From assembly GCF_002929495.1 (NCBI RefSeq), contig NZ_PJJJ01000034.1, positions 1 to 64,000 on the forward strand: a DNA stretch of 64,000 nt, given 5' to 3'. Made by a program: the position numbers and the translations under genes. Position 1 is the first letter of the stretch, and each line of letters opens with the position of its first letter. The stretch is from Cryobacterium sp. Y82. GTDB taxonomy: Bacteria; Actinomycetota; Actinomycetes; Actinomycetales; Microbacteriaceae. Below are positions 54,137 to 63,600 of this stretch, piece after piece. The notes under the pieces were generated by a model. It did no database searches, was not told the origin of the DNA, and was given only the letters and a program-made list of their open reading frames with translations.

Positions 54137-54837
54137 CCGACCACAAGGCGAGCGACCGGGCAGCCACCGAGTCGAGCGCGGCATCCGCTGGCCTCTGCGT
54201 ACTTATCGTCGACGACCACTCCATCTTTCGTTCGGGGCTGCGCGCCGAACTCGACGCCGACATCACCGTGCTTGGCGAGGCGGCCACGGTCGACGCGGCG
54301 ATCGCGCGCGTGATCGACCTGCAGCCGCGCGTCGTGCTGCTCGACGTGCATTTGCCGGGCGGGCACGGCGGGGGCGGCGCGGAGGTCATTCGTGAGGCGG
54401 CGCCGCGCGCACCGCACACCCTGTTCCTGGCGCTCAGTGTCTCCGACGCCGCCGACGACGTGGTGAGCGTCATTCGGGCCGGTGCACGCGGTTACATCAC
54501 CAAGAGCGCCTCCGGAGCCGAGGTCTCCGAGGCGGCCCGCCGCGTGGCCGACGGTGACGCCGTGTTCTCGCCGCGCCTGGCCGGATTCGTCCTCGACGCC
54601 TTCGGTGCTGTTGCCGGCGAGACCGCCGAAACGACCGAAGAGCTCGACCGGCTCTCCGCCCGGGAAACCGAGGTGATGCGCCTCATTGCCCGTGGCTACA
54701 GCTACAAGGAGGTCGCCAGCACCCTGTTCATCGCGGCCAAGACCGTTGAAACGCACGTCTCGTCCGTGCTGCGCAAGCTGCAGCTGTCGAGTCGTCACGA
54801 ACTGACCGCCTGGGCACTCGAGCGCAAACTGCTGTAG
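54133..54837 (+). CDS. NarL/LuxR-family response regulator
   Basis: This 234-aa protein is the partner of the PspC kinase. The receiver domain shows LIVDDHSIFRSGLRAELD, phospho-Asp in RVVLLDVHLPGG and GARGYITKSASG. The C-terminal LuxR helix-turn-helix is LSARETEVMRLIARGYSYKE then VASTLFIAAKTVETHVSSV. About 15 extra residues stand before the receiver. Targets may include the divergent PspC gene and the ABC exporter that follows. Confidence 0.94.
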   Translation: MTDHKASDRAATESSAASAGLCVLIVDDHSIFRSGLRAELDADITVLGEAATVDAAIARVIDLQPRVVLLDVHLPGGHGGGGAEVIREAAPRAPHTLFLALSVSDAADDVVSVIRAGARGYITKSASGAEVSEAARRVADGDAVFSPRLAGFVLDAFGAVAGETAETTEELDRLSARETEVMRLIARGYSYKEVASTLFIAAKTVETHVSSVLRKLQLSSRHELTAWALERKLL

Positions 54838-54858
54838 CGCCCGGGCTTCAGGCCAGGC

Positions 54859-55713
54859 TCACGCGTCGCGTCGAATCCAACGAAACGTCACCCGGCTCAG
54901 CACGAGACCCAGCACCAGCCAGATGCCGAGGGCGCCGGCCACCCAGGGTAAATCCCAGGAAGCGCTCTGCTCGGCAGCTGCGAAGCTTTCCGGAAGAAAG
55001 ACCGAACGCATGCCCTGAGCCATCCATTTGAGCGGAAAGATGCTCGCCAAATTCTGCATCCACTCGGGCAGCGTCGTGAACTGCAGATAGACGCCCGAGA
55101 TGAATTGCAGCACGAGCACCACGGGAGCCACCACGGCCGTGGCGCTGCGCCCCGACCGCGGCACCGCCGACAGGGCTATGCCGAGAAACGCGCTCGTGAT
55201 CACGCCGAACACAAACACCCAGGCGAAGGTCGCCCACTTCTCCGGTTCGCTCGGCAGCGCGATATCGAGCACAAGCCGTGCCACGAGAAGCAGGAGGCCG
55301 GCCTGCAGAATCGCGGTCACGAAGACCTGCCCGATCTTGCCGAGAAAATAGCTCAGTGGGGATAGCGGGGTGCCGCCCAGGCGTTTGAGGGTGCCGTCGC
55401 TCTTCTCGCCGGCGATATCGACGGCGAGGTTCTGCACACCGGAGAGAAGCATGCCGGCGGCGAGCATGCCGGGCAGGTAGTAGGCGCCCACGCTGACGCC
55501 GCCGGTGCCGTCGGGATTCGCACCGATATTGCCGGAGGAGCTGAACGCGGCGGTGAAAATGCCCAGCATGATGAAGGGAAAAAAGAACGTGAACAACAGG
55601 GTATCGGGGGAGCGAAAGTACAGGCGCGTTTCATAGCCGATGCGGGACAGGCCGAGGGCGAGCGTGCCCGGAACCTTGTTCTGCGGGCGGGCGACCAAAA
55701 CCGTGGCGCTCAT
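54859..55713 (-). CDS. ABC-2 type exporter permease
   Basis: This 284-aa permease has six hydrophobic segments and the ABC-2 layout: LLFTFFFPFIMLGIFTAAFS, YLPGMLAAGMLLSGVQNLAV, GTLKRLGGTPLSPLSYFLGK, and SGVYLQFTTLPEWMQNLASI with IFPLKWMAQGMRSVF near the end. It overlaps the ATPase gene by 4 bp and works with it. Such pairs next to two-component systems often export antibiotics or lipids. Confidence 0.9.
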   Translation of the reverse strand: MSATVLVARPQNKVPGTLALGLSRIGYETRLYFRSPDTLLFTFFFPFIMLGIFTAAFSSSGNIGANPDGTGGVSVGAYYLPGMLAAGMLLSGVQNLAVDIAGEKSDGTLKRLGGTPLSPLSYFLGKIGQVFVTAILQAGLLLLVARLVLDIALPSEPEKWATFAWVFVFGVITSAFLGIALSAVPRSGRSATAVVAPVVLVLQFISGVYLQFTTLPEWMQNLASIFPLKWMAQGMRSVFLPESFAAAEQSASWDLPWVAGALGIWLVLGLVLSRVTFRWIRRDA

Positions 55714-56654
55714 GCTCGTACGTCCTTATAGGTGCGTCGGCTCGGATCCGGCCGACCCTCATTGGTGGATGCTGCAGCCCCGTTCGCAGCCGGCATAGCC
55801 TCGTGACCACGCACGAGCGAAAGGTACACGTCTTCGAGACTTGGCCGGATTACCTCGAGATCCGCGGGCTCGGCACCGTTCGAGCTGCGGACGAGTTCGG
55901 CCACGACCTGCGCCGGGCGGCTCGTGCGCTCTTCGCGTACCAATCCGTTGCCGTCACGCCAGCGCACGACCGGAACACGGGCATCTGCTCCGCCGATTTT
56001 GTCGAGCGAACCGATGTCGATGAGCTGGCCACCGGCGATGATTCCGGCTCGGTCGCCGAGTTGCGCGGCCTCGTCGAGGTAGTGGGTCGTCAGCAGAATG
56101 GTGGTGCCCTCCGCCTTCAGCCCCCGAATGAGGTCCCAGAACTGATGCCGGGCCTCGGGGTCGAAGCCGGTGGTCGGTTCGTCGAGGAACAACAACTCGG
56201 GGCGTCCGATGATACCGAGGGCGACATCCACTCGGCGACGCTGCCCGCCGGAAAGTTTGCCGATGCGGGTTTTCGCCTTCTCGCGCAGGCCCGCCGCGTC
56301 GATGACCTCCTCGACGTCGCGGGGATGGGGATAGAACCCGGCGAAGTGGCGCAACACCTCTGTCACGGTGGCATTGCCGCTCTCGCCGCTGGTCTGCAGC
56401 ACAATGCCGAGGCGCGCCTTCCATTCCAGGCCGCCGCGGTGCGGATCAGTGCCGAGCACGCTCACCTCGCCGCCGGAACGGTCACGATAGCCCTCGAGAA
56501 TCTCGATCGTCGTGCTCTTGCCGGCGCCATTCGGGCCGAGCAGGGCGAAGGTCTCACCGGCCGCGATCGAGAAACTCACGCCGCGTACCGCCTCGACGCT
56601 GCCGTACGATTTCTGCAGGTCGCGCACCTGCACGACCGGAGGCGTAGTTGTCAT
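55710..56654 (-). CDS. ABC exporter ATP-binding protein
   Basis: This 314-aa ATPase has Walker A FALLGPNGAGKSTTIEILEG, Q-loop at LGIVLQTSGE, signature LSGGQRRRVDVALG, and Walker B LLFLDEPTTGFDP with switch His in LLTTHYLDEA. The C-terminal 90 residues (VVRWRDGNGLVREERTSRPA) are the DrrA-type extension. It precedes the permease and overlaps it. It should be half of a drug- or lipid-exporting complex at the membrane. Confidence 0.93.
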   Translation of the reverse strand: MTTTPPVVQVRDLQKSYGSVEAVRGVSFSIAAGETFALLGPNGAGKSTTIEILEGYRDRSGGEVSVLGTDPHRGGLEWKARLGIVLQTSGESGNATVTEVLRHFAGFYPHPRDVEEVIDAAGLREKAKTRIGKLSGGQRRRVDVALGIIGRPELLFLDEPTTGFDPEARHQFWDLIRGLKAEGTTILLTTHYLDEAAQLGDRAGIIAGGQLIDIGSLDKIGGADARVPVVRWRDGNGLVREERTSRPAQVVAELVRSSNGAEPADLEVIRPSLEDVYLSLVRGHEAMPAANGAAASTNEGRPDPSRRTYKDVRA

Positions 56655-56728
56655 GGATTTATGATCTCACTTCCGCGCCCCCGTACCTCCTGGCCGTCTC
56701 CCTTATCCATCAGTCGACGGATGCCGTA

Positions 56729-57931
56729 CTAGGCGAACAGGCGCTGCAGACGTTGTACGCCCTCGAGCAGGGCGTCATCGCTGAGGGCGTAGGACATGCG
56801 CAGGAATCCACTCGGCCCGAAAGCTTCGCCAGGAACTGCGGCCACCTCGGCCTGATCGAGAATGAGGTCGGCCAGTTCGAGCGACGTCGTTGGGGTCACG
56901 CCGCCCCACTGACGGCCGAGCAGACCGGTCACGTCGGGGTAGACGTAGAACGCACCCTGCGGGGTGGGTGTCACGACCCCGGGGATCTGGTTCAGCTCGG
57001 CGACGATCAGCTTGCGGCGGCGGTCAAAGGCCACCCGCATGGCCTCGGGGGCGTCCTGCGGGCCGTTCAGCGCAGCGATTCCCGCGCGCTGAGAAATGTT
57101 CGACACGTTCGAGGAGAGGTGCGACTGCAGGTTTGCCGCCGCCTTCATGGCGTCGGCGGGGCCGACCATCCAGCCGAGGCGCCAGCCCGTCATGGCATAC
57201 GTTTTAGCGACGCCGTTGACCAGGATGGTGCGGTCGGCCAGTGCCGGAACGGCCTCGACAATCGAAACGGCACGAGCCCCGTCATAGGTGAGGTTCTGGT
57301 AGATCTCATCGGAGATGACCCAGAGTCCGTTGTCTTCGGCCCACTGGCCGATGGCACGGGTCTGCTCCGGCGAATAGACAGCGCCGGTGGGGTTCGACGG
57401 TGAGACGAACAGCAGTACCTTGGTTCGCGGGGTGCGTGCGGCTTCAAGCTGCTCGACGGTCACAAGGTAGCCCTGGTCACTGCCGGCGAAGACGTCGACC
57501 TGCACGCCGCCGGCGAGGCGGATTGCTTCGGGGTAGGTGGTCCAGTACGGAGTCGGCACGATGACCTCGTCACCGGGATCGAGCAGGGTTGCGAAGGCCT
57601 GGTAGACGGCCTGCTTACCACCGTTGGTGACAACGACCTGGCTCGGCGAGACCGCGAGGCTGCTGTCACGCAGCGTCTTGGCCGCGATGGCCTCGCGCAG
57701 CTCGGGAAGACCAGCCGCAGGAGTGTATCGATAGTTTTTCGGATCGCGCACGGCGGCCAGCGCCGCCTCCACGATGTGCTCGGGCGTCTGGAAATCGGGT
57801 TCCCCCGCCGCGAAGCTGATCACCGGCCTTCCAGCCGCCTGCAGCGCCTTGGCCTTGCCGTCAACCTTGAGGGTCGCTGACTCGGCAATAGAGCCGATCC
57901 GAGTTGAAATTCGCTTGAGTTCGTGATCCAC
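56729..57931 (-). CDS. aspartate aminotransferase (class I)
   Basis: This 400-aa PLP enzyme shows the class I order: [70 protein letters not shown], and PLP-Lys in [33 protein letters not shown] contains the carboxylate Arg. Its place close to secE-nusG is common in this group. Substrate range (Asp, Tyr or others) cannot be set by sequence alone. Confidence 0.92.
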   Translation of the reverse strand: MDHELKRISTRIGSIAESATLKVDGKAKALQAAGRPVISFAAGEPDFQTPEHIVEAALAAVRDPKNYRYTPAAGLPELREAIAAKTLRDSSLAVSPSQVVVTNGGKQAVYQAFATLLDPGDEVIVPTPYWTTYPEAIRLAGGVQVDVFAGSDQGYLVTVEQLEAARTPRTKVLLFVSPSNPTGAVYSPEQTRAIGQWAEDNGLWVISDEIYQNLTYDGARAVSIVEAVPALADRTILVNGVAKTYAMTGWRLGWMVGPADAMKAAANLQSHLSSNVSNISQRAGIAALNGPQDAPEAMRVAFDRRRKLIVAELNQIPGVVTPTPQGAFYVYPDVTGLLGRQWGGVTPTTSLELADLILDQAEVAAVPGEAFGPSGFLRMSYALSDDALLEGVQRLQRLFA

Positions 57932-58089
57932 GTGTTGAGTTTAGCTACCCGACCGCACGCGAGCTAGCTAGCAAAGCCCCCGGCCTAGCGTGCGCTCGTA
58001 TCGGCCCCGGTGACGCAGATCTGGCACGCGCCGGCTGAGCCATGCGACACTCGTAAAGATTGGGGCTCCCGCAGGAATAGAGTGATCAA

Positions 58090-58932
58090 ATGATCACCCG
58101 TCTGGTTCAGATCTCTCGACCGGTGCTGTGGGTCAACACCGTCGGAACGACCGTCATCGGCATGTGGTTGATCGGAGATTTATGGCGCTGGGACATCGTC
58201 CCGCTGCTGCTCTGGGCGACCCTGCCGTTCAACCTGCTGATCTACGGTGTGAACGATATCTTCGATCAGGAAACGGATGCGCAGAACGCCCGCAAGGGCG
58301 GCCTCGAGGGGGCTCGCATCCTCGGCTCGGAAACTCGCAGCATTGTGCTCGCGGTCGTGCTGGCCAACGCACCATTCGTGGCGTATTTTCTCGTCACGTT
58401 GCCGCCGGCGGCGCTGGCCTGGATTGCCGCGTACACGGTGATCTTCATCTTCTACTCGGCACCCCCGCTGCGTTTCAAGGCCCGGCGCTACCTCGATTCG
58501 CTCAGCAACGCCGCCTACGCCTTCCCGCTGGTCTTCGTACCCCTGGCCTTCGGCAAGTCGCCGGTCTGGGCGGCGGCTATCGGGCTGATGGCGTGGAGCG
58601 TGGCCAAGCACACCTACGACGCGGTGCAGGATATCGACGAGGACCGCGCCGCCGGAATTCATACCACTGCCGTCTACCTCGGTGCGCGCGGCGCTACGGT
58701 GTGGAGCGGCGTGTGGTGGGCTCTGTCCACCGTGGGATTCGCGCTGGTCAGTTGGCCGGTCGCCGCGGTGAATGCACTCATCGCCGGCTGGCTGGTCACG
58801 ACGCTGGGGCGCAGCCCCACACCGGCAACGGCCCGCCGCCTGTATCGATACTCGATCGTGTTTCCCTACGTTGCCGGTTCCGTAGCGGGAACCCAAATCG
58901 TGGCCGCCATGTTGCTGGGAGCCTATCCATGA
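58090..58932 (+). CDS. UbiA-family prenyltransferase (lycopene elongase-like)
   Basis: This 280-aa protein has eight or nine helices. The first prenyl-diphosphate motif is YGVNDIFDQETDAQNARKGG (NDxxDxxxD), the second is YDAVQDIDEDRAAGIHTTA (DxxxD). Relatives include CrtEb, which adds C5 units to lycopene to make C50 carotenoids. It overlaps (ATGA) a CrtI-like oxidoreductase gene, which supports a carotenoid or isoprenoid substrate. No crtB or crtE is in the window. Confidence 0.9.
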   Translation: MITRLVQISRPVLWVNTVGTTVIGMWLIGDLWRWDIVPLLLWATLPFNLLIYGVNDIFDQETDAQNARKGGLEGARILGSETRSIVLAVVLANAPFVAYFLVTLPPAALAWIAAYTVIFIFYSAPPLRFKARRYLDSLSNAAYAFPLVFVPLAFGKSPVWAAAIGLMAWSVAKHTYDAVQDIDEDRAAGIHTTAVYLGARGATVWSGVWWALSTVGFALVSWPVAAVNALIAGWLVTTLGRSPTPATARRLYRYSIVFPYVAGSVAGTQIVAAMLLGAYP

Positions 58933-60383
58933 CCCGATCACGCGTGAAGACGTCCCCGCAGCGCATCACCGTGCTCGGCGCGGGCATCGGCGGGCTCACG
59001 GCCGCCGCCCTATTGGCCCGCGCCGGCCATTCGGTGACCGTACTGGAAGGATCCGACTGGATCGGTGGCAAGAGCAGGCGCCTCGAGATCGACGGGCAGC
59101 GCGTGGACACCGGACCGGCGCTGGTCACTTTCCCGCCGGTCTGGGAGGAACTGCTTGCTCGCTACGACGCGCTCGGTGCCCGCTGGTCTGCTCCATCGGA
59201 GGCCGCCGCGGTGGCCGGGGTCACGCTGCAAAGACTGCCCGAAGTGGGCCGGTATTTCTACCGGGGAGAGGCAGCTAGCCTGCCGGTGCCGGCCGGGCAT
59301 CCTTGGTACGAGGCCTGGACCCGTTTCGAGCGGGAACACGGTGGCCTCGGGCCCCAACTCACGAGCATGCTCACCGCCAACCCGTTGGATCCGGCGTCGC
59401 TGCCGGCCGTGCGCAGCGTGTTTCGCCTGTACGGCACCCGCCTGACCACGCGCAGCTTTCTTGACGGCCTGAGCTGGATGCCCGATGGCCTGCGAGAGGT
59501 CATCGCCATCCACACCCTCAACGCGGGCGTCTCTCCCCGGCAGACTCTCGCCCTGTACGCGAGTATGCCGGCCATTATGGCCAGGGACGGCGTCTGGGTT
59601 CCCGAGGGTGGAGTGAACGAGCTGCCCCTCGCGTTGCACCGGTTGGCGCTGCATGCCGGCGCCCATGTGCACACCGGCGAGCCCGTCACCTCCGTGTCGA
59701 AAGGTCTCGTGACCACGGCGTTGGCGACGTACCCGGCCGACGTGGTCGTGAGCGGGCTGGACAGCGAGGTGCTCGACGGTTTGCTCGGCGTGCGACCGAC
59801 ACGGGCGCGGGCACGCTCGTGCTCGGGGGTGGCCATCTATGCGGCGCTCGAGACGCCGTTGCCGGAACGCACAGCAACGCACTCCGTCGTGCTACCCGAT
59901 GACCCGGCCGCCCTGCACCGCAGCCTCGATGCCGGAGTCGTGCCGGAGCAGACGATGGCTTTCCTGAACTACTATCGGCCGCACGAGGTCTATCCCAACG
60001 ACCGGGCCACCGTGGCGGTTCTCCTCACCGCGCCCGCCGATGGCCGCCACTACGACCTCAACAGCCCGTGGGTGGCGCGTGAGGTTGCTCGGGTCAGCGC
60101 CGCCGTGGGCCTGGTCCGGCCGATCAGCGAGCTGTTTCGAGACCATGTCGTGCTCGACCCGCACTACTTCGGCGGCTGGGGTTCCACCGGCGGAGCACTG
60201 TACGGCGCCACCCACCCGCTCTGGCAGAGCGGGCCGTTCCACCGCCCCGGCTACACGAGCCGCGCACGCCCGTGGCTGTGGCGGGTGGGCGCGTCTGTGC
60301 ACCCCGGCGGCGGTATCCCGGCCGTACTCGGCGGCGCCATGACCGCGATGCACAAGCTGATCGGCCGCCTCGATGGTCCCTGA
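58929..60383 (+). CDS. CrtI-like FAD-dependent phytoene-desaturase family protein
   Basis: This 484-aa flavoprotein has the dinucleotide site ITVLGAGIGGLTAAALLARA then VTVLEGSDWIGGKSRR, IDGQRVDTGPALVTFPPVWE, and the C-terminal carotenoid-type block LWRVGASVHPGGGIPAVLGG. It would dehydrogenate or isomerise a polyisoprenoid at the membrane. Start at 58929 is fixed by the ATGA overlap with the UbiA gene. Relation to CrtI is at the superfamily level; it may not be the main phytoene desaturase. Confidence 0.88.
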   Translation: MTRSRVKTSPQRITVLGAGIGGLTAAALLARAGHSVTVLEGSDWIGGKSRRLEIDGQRVDTGPALVTFPPVWEELLARYDALGARWSAPSEAAAVAGVTLQRLPEVGRYFYRGEAASLPVPAGHPWYEAWTRFEREHGGLGPQLTSMLTANPLDPASLPAVRSVFRLYGTRLTTRSFLDGLSWMPDGLREVIAIHTLNAGVSPRQTLALYASMPAIMARDGVWVPEGGVNELPLALHRLALHAGAHVHTGEPVTSVSKGLVTTALATYPADVVVSGLDSEVLDGLLGVRPTRARARSCSGVAIYAALETPLPERTATHSVVLPDDPAALHRSLDAGVVPEQTMAFLNYYRPHEVYPNDRATVAVLLTAPADGRHYDLNSPWVAREVARVSAAVGLVRPISELFRDHVVLDPHYFGGWGSTGGALYGATHPLWQSGPFHRPGYTSRARPWLWRVGASVHPGGGIPAVLGGAMTAMHKLIGRLDGP

Positions 60384-60675
60384 TCCCGAGTGCTGGCCCT
60401 GCGTTCACCTGAGAAAATTAGACTTGACGGGGCGAACGAAACTGGGGCATTCGATGAGGACTCACTTCTCCGAAAGATGCGCGCTCAGGGATTCGTGTGC
60501 CAAGTTGACCGGGAAGCGGTGGCTCGCCCCTCCGGCATGTTCGCCTCAGCTTTACAGTGGCCGGTCCGTGACCTAGACTGGTTGCGGTAGTTGAATTCCG
60601 CCATGTTTTTCTGCGCCTTTTTCCAAGTGTTCTTCTTTGGTTGAAGTTCAGGCAGCTTTGTGGGTTTGCTTCTAT
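60384..60675. other. intergenic, promoter region of tRNA-Trp
   Basis: No gene is recognised; short frames overlap on both strands. The 3' part must hold the tRNA-Trp promoter. Confidence 0.4.
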
Positions 60676-60748
60676 AGGGTGGTGGCTCAATTGGTAGAGC
60701 AGCGGTCTCCAAAACCGCAGGTTGCAGGTTCGAGTCCTGTCCGCCCTG
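60676..60748 (+). tRNA. trpT: tRNA-Trp (CCA)
   Basis: The 73-nt cloverleaf is complete: acceptor AGGGTGG (60676-60682) pairs with CCGCCCT (60741-60747) with one G-T pair, D arm GCTCAATTGGTAGAGC, anticodon arm GCGGT-CTCCAAA-ACCGC with CCA at 60709-60711, T arm with GGTTCGAGTCC-type loop, discriminator G. CCA is not encoded. It stands directly before secE, the usual place. Confidence 0.97.
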
Positions 60749-60788
60749 CACATCGGTAGAAATCTGCCGACCATGAGAGGTGTAACAG

Positions 60789-61061
60789 GTGGCCCGAAAA
60801 GTTGTCGACGAACCTAGTGAGGAAATCGTCGCGAACGCACGAATTGCCCGCGAATCCAATCGCGGTCCTTTCGCTCGGTTGTCCCTGTTCATCAAGCAGG
60901 TTTTCGCGGAACTGCGTAAAGTCGTCACCCCGACTCGCAAAGAGCTGCTGAGCTACACCGGTGTCGTGCTCGTCTTCGTGATCATCATGATGGCGATCGT
61001 GTCTGCTTTTGACTGGGTCTTCGGTTTTGTCGTCCTGTATGTTTTCGGAACGCCGGGCTAA
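60789..61061 (+). CDS. secE: preprotein translocase subunit SecE
   Basis: SecE braces SecY in the membrane. The 90-aa protein has a long soluble start and the family core FIKQVFAELRKVVTPTRKEL followed by one helix (VVLVFVIIMMAIVSAFDWVF). GTG at 60789 follows GAGAGGTGTAACAG. The gene is 40 nt behind tRNA-Trp and precedes nusG. Confidence 0.96.
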   Translation: MARKVVDEPSEEIVANARIARESNRGPFARLSLFIKQVFAELRKVVTPTRKELLSYTGVVLVFVIIMMAIVSAFDWVFGFVVLYVFGTPG

Positions 61062-61087
61062 GACGCAGCGAATGCATCCGCTCTGGC

Positions 61088-61138
61088 GGAACGTCTGTAC
61101 CACGGGAACGTCTGTACCAACGGAACGTCTATACCACC
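61088..61138. repeat. 17-bp tandem repeat x3 between secE and nusG
   Basis: Three head-to-tail copies: GGAACGTCTGTACCACG (61088-61104), GGAACGTCTGTACCAAC (61105-61121) and GGAACGTCTATACCACC (61122-61138). Each contains the near-palindrome GGAACGTCTGTACC / imperfect. They lie in the nusG leader. A regulator site or slippage array is possible. Confidence 0.85.
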
Positions 61139-61196
61139 GGCACGGAAACGTGCCCAGACAACTTGCACATGTATAAAAATTAGGGATTGAGATTTA

Positions 61197-62165
61197 GTGA
61201 CTGAGACGAAGCACGACGATGTCGACTGGGCCACTGCCGCCGAGCAGTCCTCCGAGGAGGACGAGGCGCAGGAAGGCAACACCCTGGCCGCGGACGAAGA
61301 CTCCAACGAGGCCGCCGAGCAGGCGGCCCTGCACGTTATAGACGAGAACGACGACGTCGAGGTCAACCTCGACGCCGCGCTCGATGCGCTCGCCGACTCC
61401 TCCGATCCCGAAGCTGACGCTATCGTCGACGATGCCCTTGACATCGACTCGGCCGAAGAAGCCGACGCATCCGTCGAAGCCGTAGAGGACGAAGACGAAC
61501 TCGTCACCGTGGAAGCTGTCGCCGAGATCGACGCGGATGCCGACGCCCCGATCGACCCGTATGAAGCCTTCCGCCAAGAACTTCGTTTTCTGCCGGGCAA
61601 GTGGTACGTCATTCACTCCTACGCCGGTTTCGAGCGTCGCGTGAAGTCGAACATCGAGAACCGTAAGCAGTCCATGGCGATGGAAGACTTCATCTACCAG
61701 TGCGAAGTTCCCATGGAAGATGTCGTCGAGATCAAGAATGGCCAGCGGAAGATGGTCACTCGCGTGCGCATCCCGGGCTATGTGCTCGTGCGCATGGACC
61801 TCGACGAAGACAGCTGGTCGGTTGTTCGTCACACCCCCGGTGTGACCGGCTTCGTCGGCAACGCCCACAACCCCACGCCGCTGCGCTTCGAAGAAGCCTT
61901 CGGCATGCTCAAGGGACTCGTGGAGATCGTCGAAGCCCCGACCAAGGCTGGCGGCGCCCCCGGAAAGTCGGCGCAGCGCGTCATCGCTGCCGAGGTCGAC
62001 TACGAAATTGGCGAGACCATCACGATCAAGGAAGGTTCGTTCGCGGGCCTGCCCGGTTCGATCAGCGAGATCAAGCCGGAGAGCGGCAAGCTCATCGTGC
62101 TCGTCTCCCTGTTCGAGCGCGAGACCCCGGTCGAGCTCAGCTTCGATCAGGTCACCAAGCTCTAA
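61197..62165 (+). CDS. nusG: transcription termination/antitermination protein NusG with acidic extension
   Basis: NusG binds RNA polymerase and couples it to Rho or the ribosome. The NGN domain starts near residue 130 ([20 protein letters not shown], then [20 protein letters not shown]) and the KOW domain is at the end ([20 protein letters not shown]). The first 125 residues are an acidic, disordered stretch (Asp/Glu/Ala-rich), a known actinobacterial feature but long here (total 322 aa). GTG at 61197; the ribosome binding site AGGGATTGAG is weak and distant. Confidence 0.95.
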   Translation: MTETKHDDVDWATAAEQSSEEDEAQEGNTLAADEDSNEAAEQAALHVIDENDDVEVNLDAALDALADSSDPEADAIVDDALDIDSAEEADASVEAVEDEDELVTVEAVAEIDADADAPIDPYEAFRQELRFLPGKWYVIHSYAGFERRVKSNIENRKQSMAMEDFIYQCEVPMEDVVEIKNGQRKMVTRVRIPGYVLVRMDLDEDSWSVVRHTPGVTGFVGNAHNPTPLRFEEAFGMLKGLVEIVEAPTKAGGAPGKSAQRVIAAEVDYEIGETITIKEGSFAGLPGSISEIKPESGKLIVLVSLFERETPVELSFDQVTKL

Positions 62166-62284
62166 CCAAGCGGATGCCCTGATAAGGGGTATCCACGCTG
62201 GTTTCCCCAATCCACCGGGGCCCATCCGGGCCACCGGGAGAGCGGCCTCCGGGCTGCTCGCACATCAATACGAAGGACAACACA

Positions 62285-62716
62285 ATGGCACCGAAGAAGA
62301 AGGTTACAGGTCTGATCAAACTTCAGATCAAGGCCGGCGCAGCCAACCCCGCCCCGCCCATCGGGCCGGCACTGGGTCAGCACGGCGTTAACATCATGGA
62401 GTTCTGCAAGGCCTACAACGCGGCGACCGAAGCCCAGCGCGGTAACGTCATCCCCGTTGAGATCACCGTCTACGACGACCGCTCGTTCACGTTCATCCTG
62501 AAGACCCCGCCCGCAGCGGAGCTCATCAAGAAGGCCGCCGGCGTTGCCAAGGGCAGCGGAACCCCGCACACCGTCAAGGTCGCCAACCTCACGCAGGCCC
62601 AGATCCGCGAGATCGCTGAAGCGAAGATGGTTGACCTCAACGCCAACGACATCGACGCTGCCGCGAAGATCATCGCCGGAACTGCCCGCTCCATGGGCAT
62701 CACGGTCAGCGCCTAA
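62285..62716 (+). CDS. rplK: 50S ribosomal protein L11
   Basis: This 143-aa protein binds the GTPase centre of 23S r[43 protein letters not shown] and [18 protein letters not shown] are the family marks. GAAGGACAACACA precedes the ATG. It is followed by rplA after 104 bp. Confidence 0.98.
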   Translation: MAPKKKVTGLIKLQIKAGAANPAPPIGPALGQHGVNIMEFCKAYNAATEAQRGNVIPVEITVYDDRSFTFILKTPPAAELIKKAAGVAKGSGTPHTVKVANLTQAQIREIAEAKMVDLNANDIDAAAKIIAGTARSMGITVSA

Positions 62717-62820
62717 GCACACCCCCGCACTAGCGCCCCAGGCGCCTTGCACCCTTAGCAATTAGTGGAAGAGCCTGCCAGGCTCGCACCACACTCTGAA
62801 GTACATACAGGAGATTTCAC

Positions 62821-63510
62821 ATGGCAACCAAGTCAAAGGCGTACCGCGCCTCCGCCGCGAAAATCGGCGAAGACAACGTCTTCACCCCTGCCGAGGCCGT
62901 AGCCCTCGCCAAGGAGACCGGCTCCGCAAAGTTCAACTCCACGGTTGAGGTCGCCCTCCGCCTCGGAGTCGACCCCCGCAAGGCCGACCAGATGGTTCGT
63001 GGAACCGTCATCCTCCCGCACGGCACCGGCCGCACCGCCCGCGTCATCGTCTTCGCAACCGGCCCCGCAGCCGAAGCCGCTATCGCAGCCGGCGCCGACG
63101 AGGTCGGTGGCGACGAGCTCATCGAGAAGGTAGCCGCTGGCTACACCTCGTTCGACTCGGCCGTCTCGACCCCCGAGCTCATGGGTAAGGTCGGTCGTCT
63201 CGGAAAGGTGCTCGGCCCTCGTGGCCTCATGCCCAACCCGAAGACCGGAACCGTGACGCCCGACGTCGCCAAGGCCGTTTCCGATATCAAGGGCGGAAAG
63301 ATCGAATTCCGCGTCGACAAGCACTCCAACGTGCACTTCGTCGTCGGCAAGGCGTCGTTCTCCGTCGAGCAGCTGAACGAAAACATCTCCGCAGCGCTCG
63401 AAGAGGTTGTTCGTCTCAAGCCGAGCTCGTCCAAGGGCCGTTACATCACGAAGGGCGTCGTTTCGACCACCTTCGGTCCTGGCATCCAGCTCGACGTCAA
63501 CAGCATCTAA
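62821..63510 (+). CDS. rplA: 50S ribosomal protein L1
   Basis: This 229-aa protein forms the L1 stalk and usually represses its own operon. [34 protein letters not shown] and [18 protein letters not shown] are the signature. AGGAGATTTCAC precedes the ATG. A strong terminator follows at 63542-63574. Confidence 0.98.
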   Translation: MATKSKAYRASAAKIGEDNVFTPAEAVALAKETGSAKFNSTVEVALRLGVDPRKADQMVRGTVILPHGTGRTARVIVFATGPAAEAAIAAGADEVGGDELIEKVAAGYTSFDSAVSTPELMGKVGRLGKVLGPRGLMPNPKTGTVTPDVAKAVSDIKGGKIEFRVDKHSNVHFVVGKASFSVEQLNENISAALEEVVRLKPSSSKGRYITKGVVSTTFGPGIQLDVNSI

Positions 63511-63541
63511 GGCTCAAAGCATCTAAGCAGCAGTTTCACCG

Positions 63542-63574
63542 AGCAGGGCCCGTCTTCGCGAAGGGCCCTGCTTC
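63542..63574 (+). terminator. terminator behind rplA
   Basis: AGCAGGGCCC (63542-63551) pairs with GGGCCCTGCT (63563-63572) around an 11-nt loop, followed by TCGGTTT. It separates rplA from the convergent aldehyde dehydrogenase gene and could work from both sides. Confidence 0.8.
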
Positions 63575-63600
63575 GGTTTAACGGGGCGGCAGCGGTCGGG

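Noticed and set aside
58128..60383. Long open frame of about 750 codons through the UbiA gene into the CrtI-like gene
   Set aside because: The first 267 codons are Arg/Gly/Pro-rich and lie out of frame over the UbiA gene, which has clear motifs. The real oxidoreductase starts at 58929, where ATGA overlaps the UbiA stop.
61088..61138. CRISPR array
   Set aside because: The 17-bp units are head to tail without spacers.
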